The notes under the pieces: generated by a model
What the model was told of the DNA's origin: nothing
Seen by the model: only the letters and a program-made list of their open reading frames with translations
Databases searched by the model: none
Shown here: piece by piece, positions 1-10,000 of the stretch
Numbering within the stretch: position 1 is the stretch's first letter
How the letters are laid out: the number at the start of each line of letters is the position of its first letter
Assembly: GCA_037893225.1 (NCBI GenBank)
Contig: JAZGUH010000552.1
Span: 496,001 to 560,000, forward strand
Direction of reading: 5' to 3'
DNA from: Hippasteria phrygiana
Lineage: Eukaryota > Echinodermata > Asteroidea > Valvatida > Goniasteridae
Length of the DNA stretch: 64,000 nucleotides
Translations under genes and position numbers: made by a program

Positions 1-438
1 GTTCAAGAAATTTCAAGTTTTGCCTTACTAAAAGTTTTGACTGTTTTTATCAAACTAGCATTTTCATATGGTTTATATATCATAAGACAAATCCAAAGTG
101 GTCGAATATTGAATTCGACCCTTCAACTCCAACATGGCAAAATGGATAACCGGCAAAACAGCTGGGGTTTTTCTTCTCCGAGTAGCGCTGGGCCTAAGAC
201 GCTTGCGTTTTTGTGATTTTCAGTTCCACAATTTTCCCCCTTTTTCAAACAGAACTTACTGAATGCATTGCTGAGTAAAGATCTAGGAGTATGAAAATGG
301 AAACGGCATCGAATAAAAGATTAATTACACTCCTAAAATAAAGTAAAAATATGAAGCTCTTTTACTAGTTTTAGGAGTACGCTGGGGTTCGCCAACGCGT
401 GCGGCATAAATGGGAAAACCCATAAATGGCATACGTAC
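1..438 (-). other. First intron (partial) of the P2X7-like gene
   Basis: This stretch lies downstream, on the minus strand, of a strong 5' splice site, so it is read as the beginning of an intron whose acceptor lies outside the window. I see no satellite monomers, no transposon coding sequence and no convincing ORF in it. It contains one small imperfect inverted repeat (329-378). The reading frame of the upstream exon stays open to about position 333, but the peptide past 439 no longer looks like the family. Confidence 0.6.
329..378. repeat. Small inverted repeat, potential hairpin
   Basis: A perfect 10-bp inverted repeat, actcctaaaa at 329-338 and ttttaggagt at 369-378, is extended inward by a second pair, agtaaaa and ttttact, around a short AT-rich centre. 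It lies inside the putative intron. It could be the remnant of a tiny MITE or a chance palindrome; no target-site duplication was recognised. Confidence 0.35.
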
Positions 439-439
439 C
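433..439 (-). other. 5' splice donor of P2X7-like exon 1
   Basis: Read on the minus strand the sequence is AAAG then GTACGT, a near-perfect metazoan donor. The last exon base is 439 and the intron begins at 438. From the ATG at 878 the exon is 440 nt long, so the intron is phase 2 (146 codons plus two bases). The donor falls just where the recognisable family similarity ends, which supports it. The acceptor is not in the window. Confidence 0.65.
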
Positions 440-878
440 TTTCCTTGATGGGCTCAACAAGAGTGGTTTTCTTCACATCTTTCATTGCAACCAGGGCGGT
501 CCTTAAGACAGCCTCTTCGAGGACAACCATGGTAAAGTCTCTGTGGCGAGTAATGCAATCCAAATCATCGGTGACAAGTTTCGTTTGAAGTTCTTCAAGT
601 TCGTGACAACAAAAGTTCATCACAGGAACATCGGACGGCGTACAGAGGTCACAGGCGCACCACTCGTCGACTCGCTGCTCGACTCTGGCCCCAAAATCAA
701 TGGCATTTTGAAACGGATTCTCATCATCTTGAGGCTCTTCTTCCTCCAAATTATCTCCATCGGAATCGCCCCGTTGTGGCTCAAACCGGTACGGCTGAAC
801 GCCTCCGTTATCGTCCCAAAAAACAGCAACGTCGACATCTTCGTCGCTTGACATGTATTCATCACTCACGGCAGCCAT
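439..878 (-). CDS. P2X7-like intracellular domain protein, first coding exon (partial)
   Basis: The exon encodes about 146 residues. Residues 1-60 are acidic and low in complexity, with Glu/Asp runs at 35-53. From about residue 66 the sequence matches, from memory, the cysteine-rich cytoplasmic 'ballast' domain of the P2X7 purinoceptor: WCxCxxC at 73-79, a CC pair at 90-91 followed by HE, and C108-I-T-x-H112 before a hydrophobic helix ending in TAL. In P2X7 this domain binds zinc and guanine nucleotide. Many invertebrates carry it as stand-alone proteins without the ion channel, and no channel segment is visible here. The rest of the domain (a conserved R-Y-AAYRQF-type segment in relatives) would be in the next exon, off the left edge. 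The ATG at 878 has G at -3 and +4 and is the first Met; the frame stays open upstream to a stop at 1011-1013. Function is unknown. Confidence 0.6.
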
Positions 879-1383
879 TTCTGTGTGGTGGGAATCCCCC
901 CGTTGCGCGCAACAGCGTGCAGCTTGGATTTGAGTCTGGTTCCCAGACCAAAATATTCTAACTGACGACGTGACGAAGCTGCTTCCGAATCTCTTGTCTT
1001 GGGCTATTGTCTAGAGGTAGGTGTTCGTCCATTACAACTACGCGTGACGTAGACGTAGCTGTAGCTCTAGACGCCCATTTCGGACACGGCCTTAGGTCTG
1101 GTAGCCGCCAATGTCACGTGACGATTAGACGTCAGGGAATCTTCAGGTCGGGGAACCAGACTACTTAGATTTACGCACGTGTGACGTCATCGCTCCCGGT
1201 TAAATCACGTGACTATGCAAAATGTCTGCTCCCATTGTTTTTCGCACAATTACTTGCTTAGTGGCCAAATAAAAATAGCCGAATCCATGAAAAAACAATT
1301 CAATAAAAGAAAATGGGTGGGAAAATAGCTATCCATGAAGAGCTGTCCACTTTATTCGCTCATCCAATGCCTGAAGTATTCCT
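879..1383 (-). promoter_or_regulatory. Upstream region / probable promoter of the P2X7-like gene
   Basis: About 500 bp separate the exon's ATG from the first satellite monomer. It is non-repetitive, more GC- and CpG-rich near the gene, and AT-rich towards the satellite. It carries palindromic transcription-factor-like motifs (1113-1122, 1182-1189, 1205-1212) and a small perfect hairpin (gtctgg/ccagac, 934-948). No ORF with family resemblance was found. Calling it a promoter is inference from its position and motifs; no TATA box was identified with confidence. Confidence 0.4.
1113..1212. promoter_or_regulatory. E-box/CLEAR-like and CRE palindromes
   Basis: GTCACGTGAC at 1113-1122 is a 10-bp palindrome identical to the CLEAR/E-box form bound by MiT/TFE and USF bHLH factors in vertebrates. 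TCACGTGA at 1205-1212 is a second E-box. TGACGTCA at 1182-1189 is a perfect cAMP-response element. Three perfect palindromic sites within 100 bp, 230-340 bp upstream of a start codon, is suggestive of a promoter. Binding in this organism is not shown. Confidence 0.35.
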
Positions 1384-4300
1384 TTAACGTTTGCCAAATT
1401 TTCAGATGAACGCCCCTCCTTTCCCTGTTCATAATTTAATGGGATATTGACCAAATCCAGTAATTTTTACACGGATGGGTAGCTTAGATATAGCGCAACA
1501 ATTTCAGACCATCGCCAGCTTCACAGCGTTAGAACTCTTCGAGAAAATTCAAACCTCGCAACAAATTTCTTCCTGTGAACTCTGTGTGCGTTCTTCCGTT
1601 TACTGCATTGTGACTGCTTAACGTTTGCCACATTTTCAGATGAACGCCCCTCCTTTCCCTGTTCATAATTGAATGGGATATTGACCAAATCCAGTAATTT
1701 TTACACGTATGGGTAGCTTAGATCTAGCGCAACAGTTTGAGACCATCGCCAGCTTCACATCGTTAGAACTCTTCGAGAAAATTCAAACCTCGCAACAAAT
1801 TTCTTTCCGTGAACTCTGTGTGCGTTCTCCCGTTTACTGCATTGTGACTGCTTAACGTTTGCCAAATTTTCAGATGAACGCCCCTCCTTTCCCTGTTCAT
1901 AATTGAATGGTATATTGACCAAATCCAGTAATTTTCACACGTATGCGTAGCTTAGATCTAGCGCAACAGTTTGAGACCATCGCCAGCTTCACATCGTTAG
2001 AACTCTGCGAGAAAATTCAAACCTCGCAACAAATTTCTTCCCGTGAACTCTGTGTGCGTTCTCCCGTTTACTGCATTGTGGCTGCTTAACGTTTGCCAAA
2101 TTTTCAGATGAACGCCCCTCCTTTCCCTGTTCATAATTTAATAGGATATTGAACAAATCCAGCAATTTTCACACGTATTGGTAGCTTAGATCTAGCGCAA
2201 CCATTTGAGACCATCGGCAGCTTCACAGCGTTAGAACTCTTTGAGAAAATTCAAACCTCGCAACAAATTTCTTCCCGTGAACTCTGTGTGCGTTCTCCCG
2301 TTTACTGCATTGTGACTGCTTAACGTTTGCCAAATTTTCAGATGAACGCCCCTCCTTTCCCTGTTCATAATTTAATGGGATATTGACCAAATCCAGTAAT
2401 TTTTACACGGATAGGTAGCTTACATCTAGCGCAACAATTTCAGACCATCGCGAGCTTCACAGCGTTAGAACTCTGCGAGAAAATTCAAACCTCGCAACAA
2501 ATTTCCTTCTGTGAACTCTGTGCGCGTTCTTCCGTTTACTGCATTGTGACTGCTTAACGTTTGCCACATTTTCAGATGAACGCCCCTCCTTTCCCTGTTC
2601 ATAATTGAATGGGATATTGACCAAATCTAGTAATTTTTACACGTATGGGTAGCTTAGATCTAGCGCAACAGTTTGAGACCATCGCCAGCTTCACATCGTT
2701 AGAACTCTTCGAGAAAATTCAAACCTCGGAACAAATTTCTTTCCGTGAACTCTGTGTGCGTTCTCCCGTTTACTGCATTGTGACTGCTTAACGTTTGCCA
2801 AATTTTCAGATGAACGCCCCTCCTTTCCCTGTTCATAATTGAATGGTATATTGACCAAATCCAGTAATTTTTACACGTATGGGTAGCTTAGATCTAGCGC
2901 AACAATTTGAGACCATCGCCAGCTTCACAGCGTTAGAACTCTGCGAGAAAATTCAAACCTCGCAACAAATTTCTTCCCGTGAACTCTGTATGCGTTCTCC
3001 CGTTTACTGCATTGTGACTGCTTAACGTTTGCCAAATTTTCAGATGAACGCCCCTCCTTTCCCTGTTCATAATTTAATAGGATATTGAACAAATCCAGCA
3101 ATTTTCACACGTATTGGTAGCTTAGATCTAGCGCAACCATTTGAGACCATCGCCAGCTTCACAGCGTTAGAACTCTTTGAGAAAATTCAAACCTCGCAAC
3201 AAATTTCTTCCCGTGAACTCTGTGTGCGTTTTCCCGTTTACTGCATTGTGACTGCTTAACGTTTGCCAAATTTTCAGATGAACGCCCCTCCTTTCCCTGT
3301 TCATAATTGAATGGTATATTGACCAAATCCAGTAATTTTTACACGTATGGGTAGCTTAGATCTAGCGCAACAGTTTGAGACCATCGCCAGCTTCACATCG
3401 TTAGAACTCTGCGAGAAAATTCAAACCTCGCAACAAATTTCTTCCCGTGAACTCTGTGTGCGTTCTCCCGTTTACTGCATTGTGGCTGCTTAACGTTTGC
3501 CAAATTTTCAGATGAACGCCCCTCCTTTCCCTGTTCATAATTTAATAGGATATTGAACAAATCCAGCAATTTTCACACGTATTGGTAGCTTAGATCTAGC
3601 GCAACCATTTGAGACCATCGGCAGCTTCACAGCGTTAGAACTCTTTGAGAAAATTCAAACCTCGCAACAAATTTCTTCCCGTGAACTCTGTGTGCGTTCT
3701 CCCGTTTACTGCATTGTGACTGCTTAACGTTTGCCAAATTTTCAGATGAACGCCCCTCCTTTCCCTGTTCATAATTTAATGGGATATTGACCAAATCCAG
3801 TAATTTTTACACGGATGGGTAGCTTACATCTAGCGCAACAATTTCAGACCATCGCGAGCTTCACAGCGTTAGAACTCTTCGAGAAAATTCAAACCTCGCA
3901 ACAAATTTCCTTCTGTGAACTCTGTGCGCGTTCTTCCGTTTACTGCATTGTGACTGCTTAACGTTTGCCAAATTTTCAGATGAACGCCCCTCCTTTCCCT
4001 GTTCATAATTGAATGGTATATTGACCAAATCCAGTAATTTTTACACGTATGGGTAGCTTAGATCTAGCGCAACAATTTGAGACCATCGCCAGCTTCATAG
4101 CGTGAGAACTCTTCGAGAAAATTCAAACCTCGCAACAATTTTTTCCCATGAACTCTGTGTGCGTTCTCCTGTTTACTGCATTGTGACTGCTTAACGTTTG
4201 CCAAATTTTCAGATGAACGCCCCTCCTTTCCCTGTTCATAATTGAATGGTATATTGACCAAATCCAGTAATTTTTACACGTATGGGTAGCTTAGATCTAG

Positions 4301-5416
4301 CGCAACAATTTGAGACCATCGCCAGCTTCACAGCGTTAGAACTCTGCGAGAAAATTCAAACCTCGCAACAAATTTCTTCCCGTGAACTCTGTATGCGTTC
4401 TCCCGTTTACTGCATTGTGACTGCTTAACGTTTGCCAAATTTTCAGATGAACGCCCCTCCTTTCCCTGTTCATAATTTAATAGGATATTGAACAAATCCA
4501 GCAATTTTCACACGTATTGGTAGCTTAGATCTAGCGCAACCATTTGAGACCATCGGCAGCTTCACAGCGTTAGAACTCTTTGAGAAAATTCAAACCTCGC
4601 AACAAATTTCTTCCCGTGAACTCTGTGTGCGTTCTCCCGTTTACTGCATTGTGACTGCTTAACGTTTGCCAAATTTTCAGATGAACGCCCCTCCTTTCCC
4701 TGTTCATAATTTAATGGGATATTGACCAAATCCAGTAATTTTTACACGGATGGGTAGCTTAGATATAGCGCAACAATTTCAGACCATCGCCAGCTTCACA
4801 GCGTTAGAACTCTTCGAGAAAATTCAAACCTCGCAACAAATTTCTTTCTGTGAACTCTGTGTGCGTTCTTCCGTTTACTGCATTGTGACTGCTTAACGTT
4901 TGCCACATTTTCAGATGAACGCCCCTCCTTTCCCTGTTCATAATTGAATGGGATATTGACCAAATCCAGTAATTTTCACACGTATGGGTAGCTTAGATCT
5001 AGCGCAACAATTTCAGACCATCGCGAGCTTCACAGCGTTAGAACTCTTCGAGAAAATTCAAACCTCGCAACAAATTTCCTTTTGTGAACTCTGTGCGCGT
5101 TCTTCCGTTTACTGCATTGTGACTGCTTAACGTTTGCCACATTTTCAGATGAACGCCCCTCCTTTCCCTGTTCATAATTGAATGGGATATTGACCAAATC
5201 CAGTAATTTTTACACGTATGGGTAGCTTAGATCTAGCGCAACAGTTTGAGACCATCGCCAGCTTCACAGCGTTAGAACTCTTCGAGAAAATTCAAACCTC
5301 GCAACAAATTTCTTTCCGTGAACTCTGTGTGCGTTCTCCCGTTTACTGCATTGTGACTGCTTAACGTTTGCCAAATTTTCAGATGAACGCCCCTCCTTTC
5401 CCTGTTCATAATTGAA
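1384..5416 (+). repeat. Satellite array, left block (about 17 monomers of 234 bp)
   Basis: Monomers follow head to tail; the anchor aacgtttgcc recurs at 1386, 1620, 1854, 2088 and 2322, exactly 234 bp apart. The first monomer joins unique DNA abruptly at about 1384. Monomers fall into distinguishable types by diagnostic positions (ttaatagg versus tgaatgg, accatttgag/acagtttgag/acaatttcag, ctgcgag versus cttcgag). Monomers 3-5 and 9-11 are the same series, giving a local 6-monomer period of 1404 bp. One monomer near 3960-4190 has the catagcgtgag form and is 233 bp. The block is cut at 5416 by the first LINE. I see no gene within it. Confidence 0.97.
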
Positions 5417-5637
5417 CAAGTCGTGCACACACATCGCTCCAGAAAATTGCCTTTTTTCTACCGTTTGGAGAGATTATTTGCGCAATTGAACAATATCACC
5501 GTCCATGTCCGTGGGTACAGACATAAACGATCCATATCTGGAGTTTCAACAGTGAATTCCGAGGCCTTTTGGCCTGTTGGCCTTTTTTTTTCAAGTGCAG
5601 TGCTTGATTTGTGGCAGTGGCAGCCATCTTGAGCGCC
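5417..5637 (+). promoter_or_regulatory. LINE copy 1 5'UTR
   Basis: These 221 bp precede the ORF1 ATG and, by analogy with other LINEs, should hold an internal promoter. A short uORF (5505-5555, 16 codons) is present. AGGCC-TTTT-GGCCT at 5562-5575 can form a hairpin, followed by a T run that differs between the two copies. The block aattgaacaa at 5484-5493 repeats the sequence across the left insertion junction. No promoter element was recognised with certainty. Confidence 0.6.
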
Positions 5638-6972
5638 ATGGCCCGCTACATGCCGAATAGGGGAGCAACGCTCAAACGGCCAAATACAATACGATTTAAT
5701 GCGCGTCCACTACAGGAGCTTACACCACGGGAGGTATATTGTGCCATCGACAAAGAGTTGGGAACAGTCGACTCCATTAAGTGCATTGCACCGTTGGACA
5801 ACGGATGGTACAACGTTTCTTTTGCAAATCAGAAAGACTGTGAAAGAATTGCACAGCGAGGGATGATCCTCAAGAGGGTTCTTGTTCAGTGTGAGCGGGT
5901 GAACGTACAGAATTCTGCAGTCACTTATGTCAAGGCTCCCTACGAGATGACGGATGAAGTAGTATGTAACGCCATGATGCAGTACGGCACAGTGGCAAAT
6001 ATTCGGCGTCAATTCCATGAATTTGATGACAGAGTGGAAACCGGGGTTCGTAGCCTTCTGATCAGAAACATCAAAAAACCTATCCCAAGCTACGTTAAGG
6101 TTGGAACTTTCTCCCTCCCCGTCCGATATAAGGGACAGGAAAAGACGTGCAAGATATGCGAGGAACCTGGACATTTCGCTCGGGACTGTCCCCATCGTAG
6201 ACGATGCTTTGTTTGTGGAAGCGACAGCCATCGGGCAGCTTGGCACGAGAAACAAGAAGAGAGACAGACCCCACAGTCATCTGACCACTCCGATGAAGAC
6301 TGTAGCGACGTGGAGACTGATTATGATGCCGGCGAAAGTACACACGATGAACCCGACGACATTGCCGAAAACGACACCGAAGACAAAAATAAGACAGAAG
6401 CAATTCAGAAGCCCGAAGAAGACGACAACAACGCATCCCTGGATACACCGCAAGTTGTACATGATATAAGAGTCGAGCTAATCAGCGTGGTTGGGGGTAA
6501 TGAAGAGATGCCAAGCGCTGGAAAAGAAGGAAGAGACAAGACATACAGTGAGGCGGTTCAACCGAAGGAGGCAAAGACCAAACCCAAGAAGAAGATCGAT
6601 GGATTTTGGGATGAACATATGACAAATCTTGACACGAGGAAGAGAAAATCGAGGGATGGTGACAGCAGTGAAGAAGAAGCAAAAGAACTTCTACAAGAGA
6701 GTGAGGACAAAGCCATGGATGAAGGAAAAAGTCAAGATGCAGATGTGGATGTAGAGGGGGACTCTGACGGAGAATCTGATCTAACAGTACCCGAAACGCA
6801 AGACACTACCAAGGCCGGTGATGATGTTGTCGCCTACACAAGAGGAGGTGTACAACGATTCCGGAAGAAGGCAAAGGAAAGGAAACAGAAGGACGTTTCA
6901 CAAACTGAAACATCCAACCGGTCAAGTCCACGAGGAAGGGGTAGGGGAAGAGGAACTCAAGATGTACCTTGA
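5638..6972 (+). CDS. LINE ORF1 protein (RRM-like plus zinc knuckles), copy 1
   Basis: This 444-residue protein is the probable RNA-binding/chaperone partner of ORF2 in the retrotransposition RNP. I chose the ATG at 5638 because its context (gcgccATGg) is a strong Kozak site; the frame is open further upstream but has no ATG there. Residues about 28-90 and 95-165 look like two RRM-type folds (alternating hydrophobic strands, e.g. WYNVSF at 58-63). A CX2CX4HX4C zinc knuckle follows (C171, C174, H179, C184), then a second with histidine as last ligand (C190, C193, H198, H203). After this come acidic low-complexity stretches (about 214-262 and 341-390), a Lys-rich patch and a C-terminal RGRGRGRG tail. 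This order resembles ORF1 of L1/Tx1-group elements. ORF2 starts 43 nt downstream in another frame, so reinitiation or unconventional translation is likely. Confidence 0.9.
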   Translation: MARYMPNRGATLKRPNTIRFNARPLQELTPREVYCAIDKELGTVDSIKCIAPLDNGWYNVSFANQKDCERIAQRGMILKRVLVQCERVNVQNSAVTYVKAPYEMTDEVVCNAMMQYGTVANIRRQFHEFDDRVETGVRSLLIRNIKKPIPSYVKVGTFSLPVRYKGQEKTCKICEEPGHFARDCPHRRRCFVCGSDSHRAAWHEKQEERQTPQSSDHSDEDCSDVETDYDAGESTHDEPDDIAENDTEDKNKTEAIQKPEEDDNNASLDTPQVVHDIRVELISVVGGNEEMPSAGKEGRDKTYSEAVQPKEAKTKPKKKIDGFWDEHMTNLDTRKRKSRDGDSSEEEAKELLQESEDKAMDEGKSQDADVDVEGDSDGESDLTVPETQDTTKAGDDVVAYTRGGVQRFRKKAKERKQKDVSQTETSNRSSPRGRGRGRGTQDVP

Positions 6973-7015
6973 TTTGTATCTCGGTACAGGTGATTAAAAT
7001 TGCTTCCTTTTTGTT

Positions 7016-10000
7016 ATGAATAATGCTATTCTTTTATGTATGATGCTTAGAATAGTTACTCTTAATGCTAATGGCCTACGCAATGAGCAAAAAAGAGAGC
7101 TTTTGTTTAACCATTTGGCCAGGGAAAAACATGATATTATTTGTTTGCAAGAAACACACAGCACTCGGAGGGATGAAGAGTCTTGGAGGAAACAGTGGGG
7201 TGGGGACATTGTGTTCAGTCATGGGGAGAGTAACTCCAAAGGGGTAGCTATTCTAGCATCATACAAAAGTGGAATTAAATTAAATAATCCTGACAATGAT
7301 CATGATGGAAGAATAGTCACTTGCGACATCGATTGGAAAGGATTGAATTTCAGTGTTTTATGTATTTATACTCCTAATTCAATGAAGCAAAGAAAAACGT
7401 TTTTTCAGATTTTGTCCCAATATATGTATGAAGGGAACAATTGGATTGTAGTGGGTGATTTTAACTGCCAACTTGACTCTACTAATGCTACTGACAAGAG
7501 TGTCCTGGAATTGAGGGATCTTGTTTTTGAACATGACATGGTTGATATTTGGAGATCATTGTACCCTAATCAACCGGGATATACATTTTACCACAGATCT
7601 CTTAAACGTAGCAACAGACTTGACTATATATTCGCTTCCCGTTCGATATATACTTCTGTTTCGAATGCCAGTGTTAATTCTTTGGGTCTTTCTGATCACC
7701 TGGCCCTTATTTGTAGATTAGAAAAAAATGATGTTGTTCGGGGTTCGGGAAGGTGGATATGTGACAATGTTTTGTTGGAAGATGATCAATGTATTGAACG
7801 TATTCAAAAATTCTGGTGTTTTTGGAAAACTCAAAAAGTCAAGTTTGATAATATTTTTATTTGGTGGGATTGTGGAAAAGCGAAACTTAAGGAGATTATT
7901 AGAGATTATGGTCGAGAGAAATATAAGAGAGACCAGAAACGCAAACGTCAACTTCAAAAAACGCTCTCAAAATTACTGGGTGCTATTAATACTAATGCCC
8001 ATGCCATTAACGAAACTGAGCGTATCATTAAAGAGTTCGAGTTCATTGAATTGGAAAAATCCAGAGTGAGATCGCATATCAGTAAAATGGTTGGCGAAAA
8101 ACCTACCAAGTTCTTTCTTCGTGCGGAGAAACAAAGGAGTGACGATAATGTATTACGACGCTTAGTGGACAGTCATGGTAAATTTTATAATGATTCTTTG
8201 TCGATGTGTAATTATGTAAATTCCTTTTATCAAGAGTTATACACAAGTGGAGGTATAAACAACGAAGCTTGTTCTGTTATACTTAATTCTATTAAGGCCC
8301 GTGATTTTGATGATGATGATGATGATAATAATCATGATCTTGAAAGTGATTTTAAGGATGATGAAATCTGGCAGGCGGTTAAACAGATGAATAGAGAAAA
8401 ATCACCAGGGCTTGATGGCTTAACTGCCGAGTTCTATCAAAAATGTTGGTTTTTCATCAAAGATGATTTCAAGGACGTTGTTAATGAATGTAAAGTCAGG
8501 GGTACACTCCCTCACTCTCTAAATGTTGCCCTGATACGTTTAATTTTTAAGAATAGAGGTGAAAGAACCGATTTAAAAAACTGGAGACCGATTAGCTTAC
8601 TGAATGTCGATTATAAGATCATTTCCAAAGTCATAACAAATCGATTAAGAAATATTATGCCTTACATTATTGGCGAAGACCAATCTTGCGGTGTAAAACA
8701 AAGAAACATTCAAGATAATTTGATGATCTTACGTGATGCTATTTATTATATAAACAATGAAAATAAGCAAGGAGCTATTCTGAGCATCGACCAGGAAAAA
8801 GCTTTTGATCGGATTGAATGGGAATACATGTTTAGAGTAATGAATAAAATGGGAATTCCAAAAGGCTTAATTAAATGGGTTAACATTTTGTACAGTAACC
8901 CGTCCAGTACTATTTTTATTAACAACTTTATCACTGAGCCATTTGGTGTATCAAGAGGAATAAGACAAGGGTGCCCCCTTTCTCCGCTTCTATACGCCAT
9001 TTGTGCAGAAGGCTTTGCTTCTTTAATAAGGCAAAATAACATTTTGCAAGGCATTTCTCTTCCTTATAGCGATCAATCCCTAAAGGTAATCCAACATGCA
9101 GATGATGCTACTCTTTTCATTACCAATAACAGTGATTTTGATGAGCTCGACGCTATTTTTGCTGTTTACAGTAGGGGATCAGGCTCCAGAATAAACATTC
9201 ATAAGTCTAAAGGTCTCTGGCTTGGCACGTGGAGGAATAGAACAGACAAGCCTGGTGGTTTTACATGGGTCGATAGTTACATTAAAATTCTAGGGATCGA
9301 TTTTGGTAATCAAGATAATCTTGACAACTTTTGGGATGCGAAAATAGGCAAGATGCAAGCAGTTTTAAACAAATGGAAGAGTAGGGACCTCACACTGAAA
9401 GGTAAATCTGTCATTATTAATAGTTTTATGGGGGCAAGCCTCTCTTATTACGGATCAGTTTTACATTGCCCTGAGAAATTCATTCGGAAAATGGAACGGA
9501 TTAAGTGGAATTTTTTCTGGAATGGGAAAGTTAATAAAATTAAGAGTAAGACGATTTGCGGTCAAGTTGAAAAGGGAGGAACTGGAGTTATTAATATTAG
9601 GTGTAAACTACAAGCTCTAAAAGTAAATATTTTAAAAAAATACCTGTCTAGTTCTGGAAAATGGAAATACCTGTTTGATTATTGTCTTTTTAAAGCAAGT
9701 GGCAGTGACAATCTAGGATGGTATGTCTTAAGCTGTCCAAAAGTTACTTGTCCTAATGTTCAGTCCTATTACAAAGACTTAATTTCTAATTGTTACCAAG
9801 CTGGTGCGACCATCAATAATTTTTTTGATTGTGTCAATGAAACCCGCAAGTTACCCTTGTGGAATAATACAATTATTACTGATAATCCGGATAAAGTATT
9901 AAATAGTAGTATACTTAAACCCCAGGGTATATGTCATTTAGGACAAATTCTTGATAAAGACGCCATTGTTTCATTTTCCAAATTATCTAACATGTGTAAT

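Noticed and set aside
543..961. Plus-strand ORFs opposite and beyond the P2X7-like exon (102 and 61 residues)
   Set aside because: They are antisense shadows of the minus-strand exon or short chance ORFs, with no family resemblance.
1480..1540. tRNA/SINE-like pol III promoter in each monomer (TAGCTTAGATC as A box; AGTTTGAGACC, close to an Alu-type B box)
   Set aside because: The two boxes start only about 20-25 bp apart, too close for a functional internal promoter. The A box misses its final G and the B box has T for C. No tRNA fold was seen. A small-RNA search would settle it.
1540..1565. CENP-B box in the monomer (ttcgagaaaattc)
   Set aside because: Only the TTCG and one later A match; the essential CGGG half is missing.
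5423..5632. 69-residue plus-strand ORF in the LINE 5'UTR
   Set aside because: It lacks an ATG start. The T run it reads through differs in length in copy 2, which breaks the frame there.
5611..5637. Upstream extension of LINE ORF1 (nine more residues, GTG start)
   Set aside because: No ATG is present in the extension, whereas the ATG at 5638 has a strong Kozak context. The same holds for copy 2 at 19249-19275.
5710..6448. Antisense ORFs over LINE ORF1 (181, 117 and 66 residues), and similar ones in copy 2
   Set aside because: They mirror the codon structure of ORF1 on the other strand, have no recognisable domains and are typical shadow ORFs.
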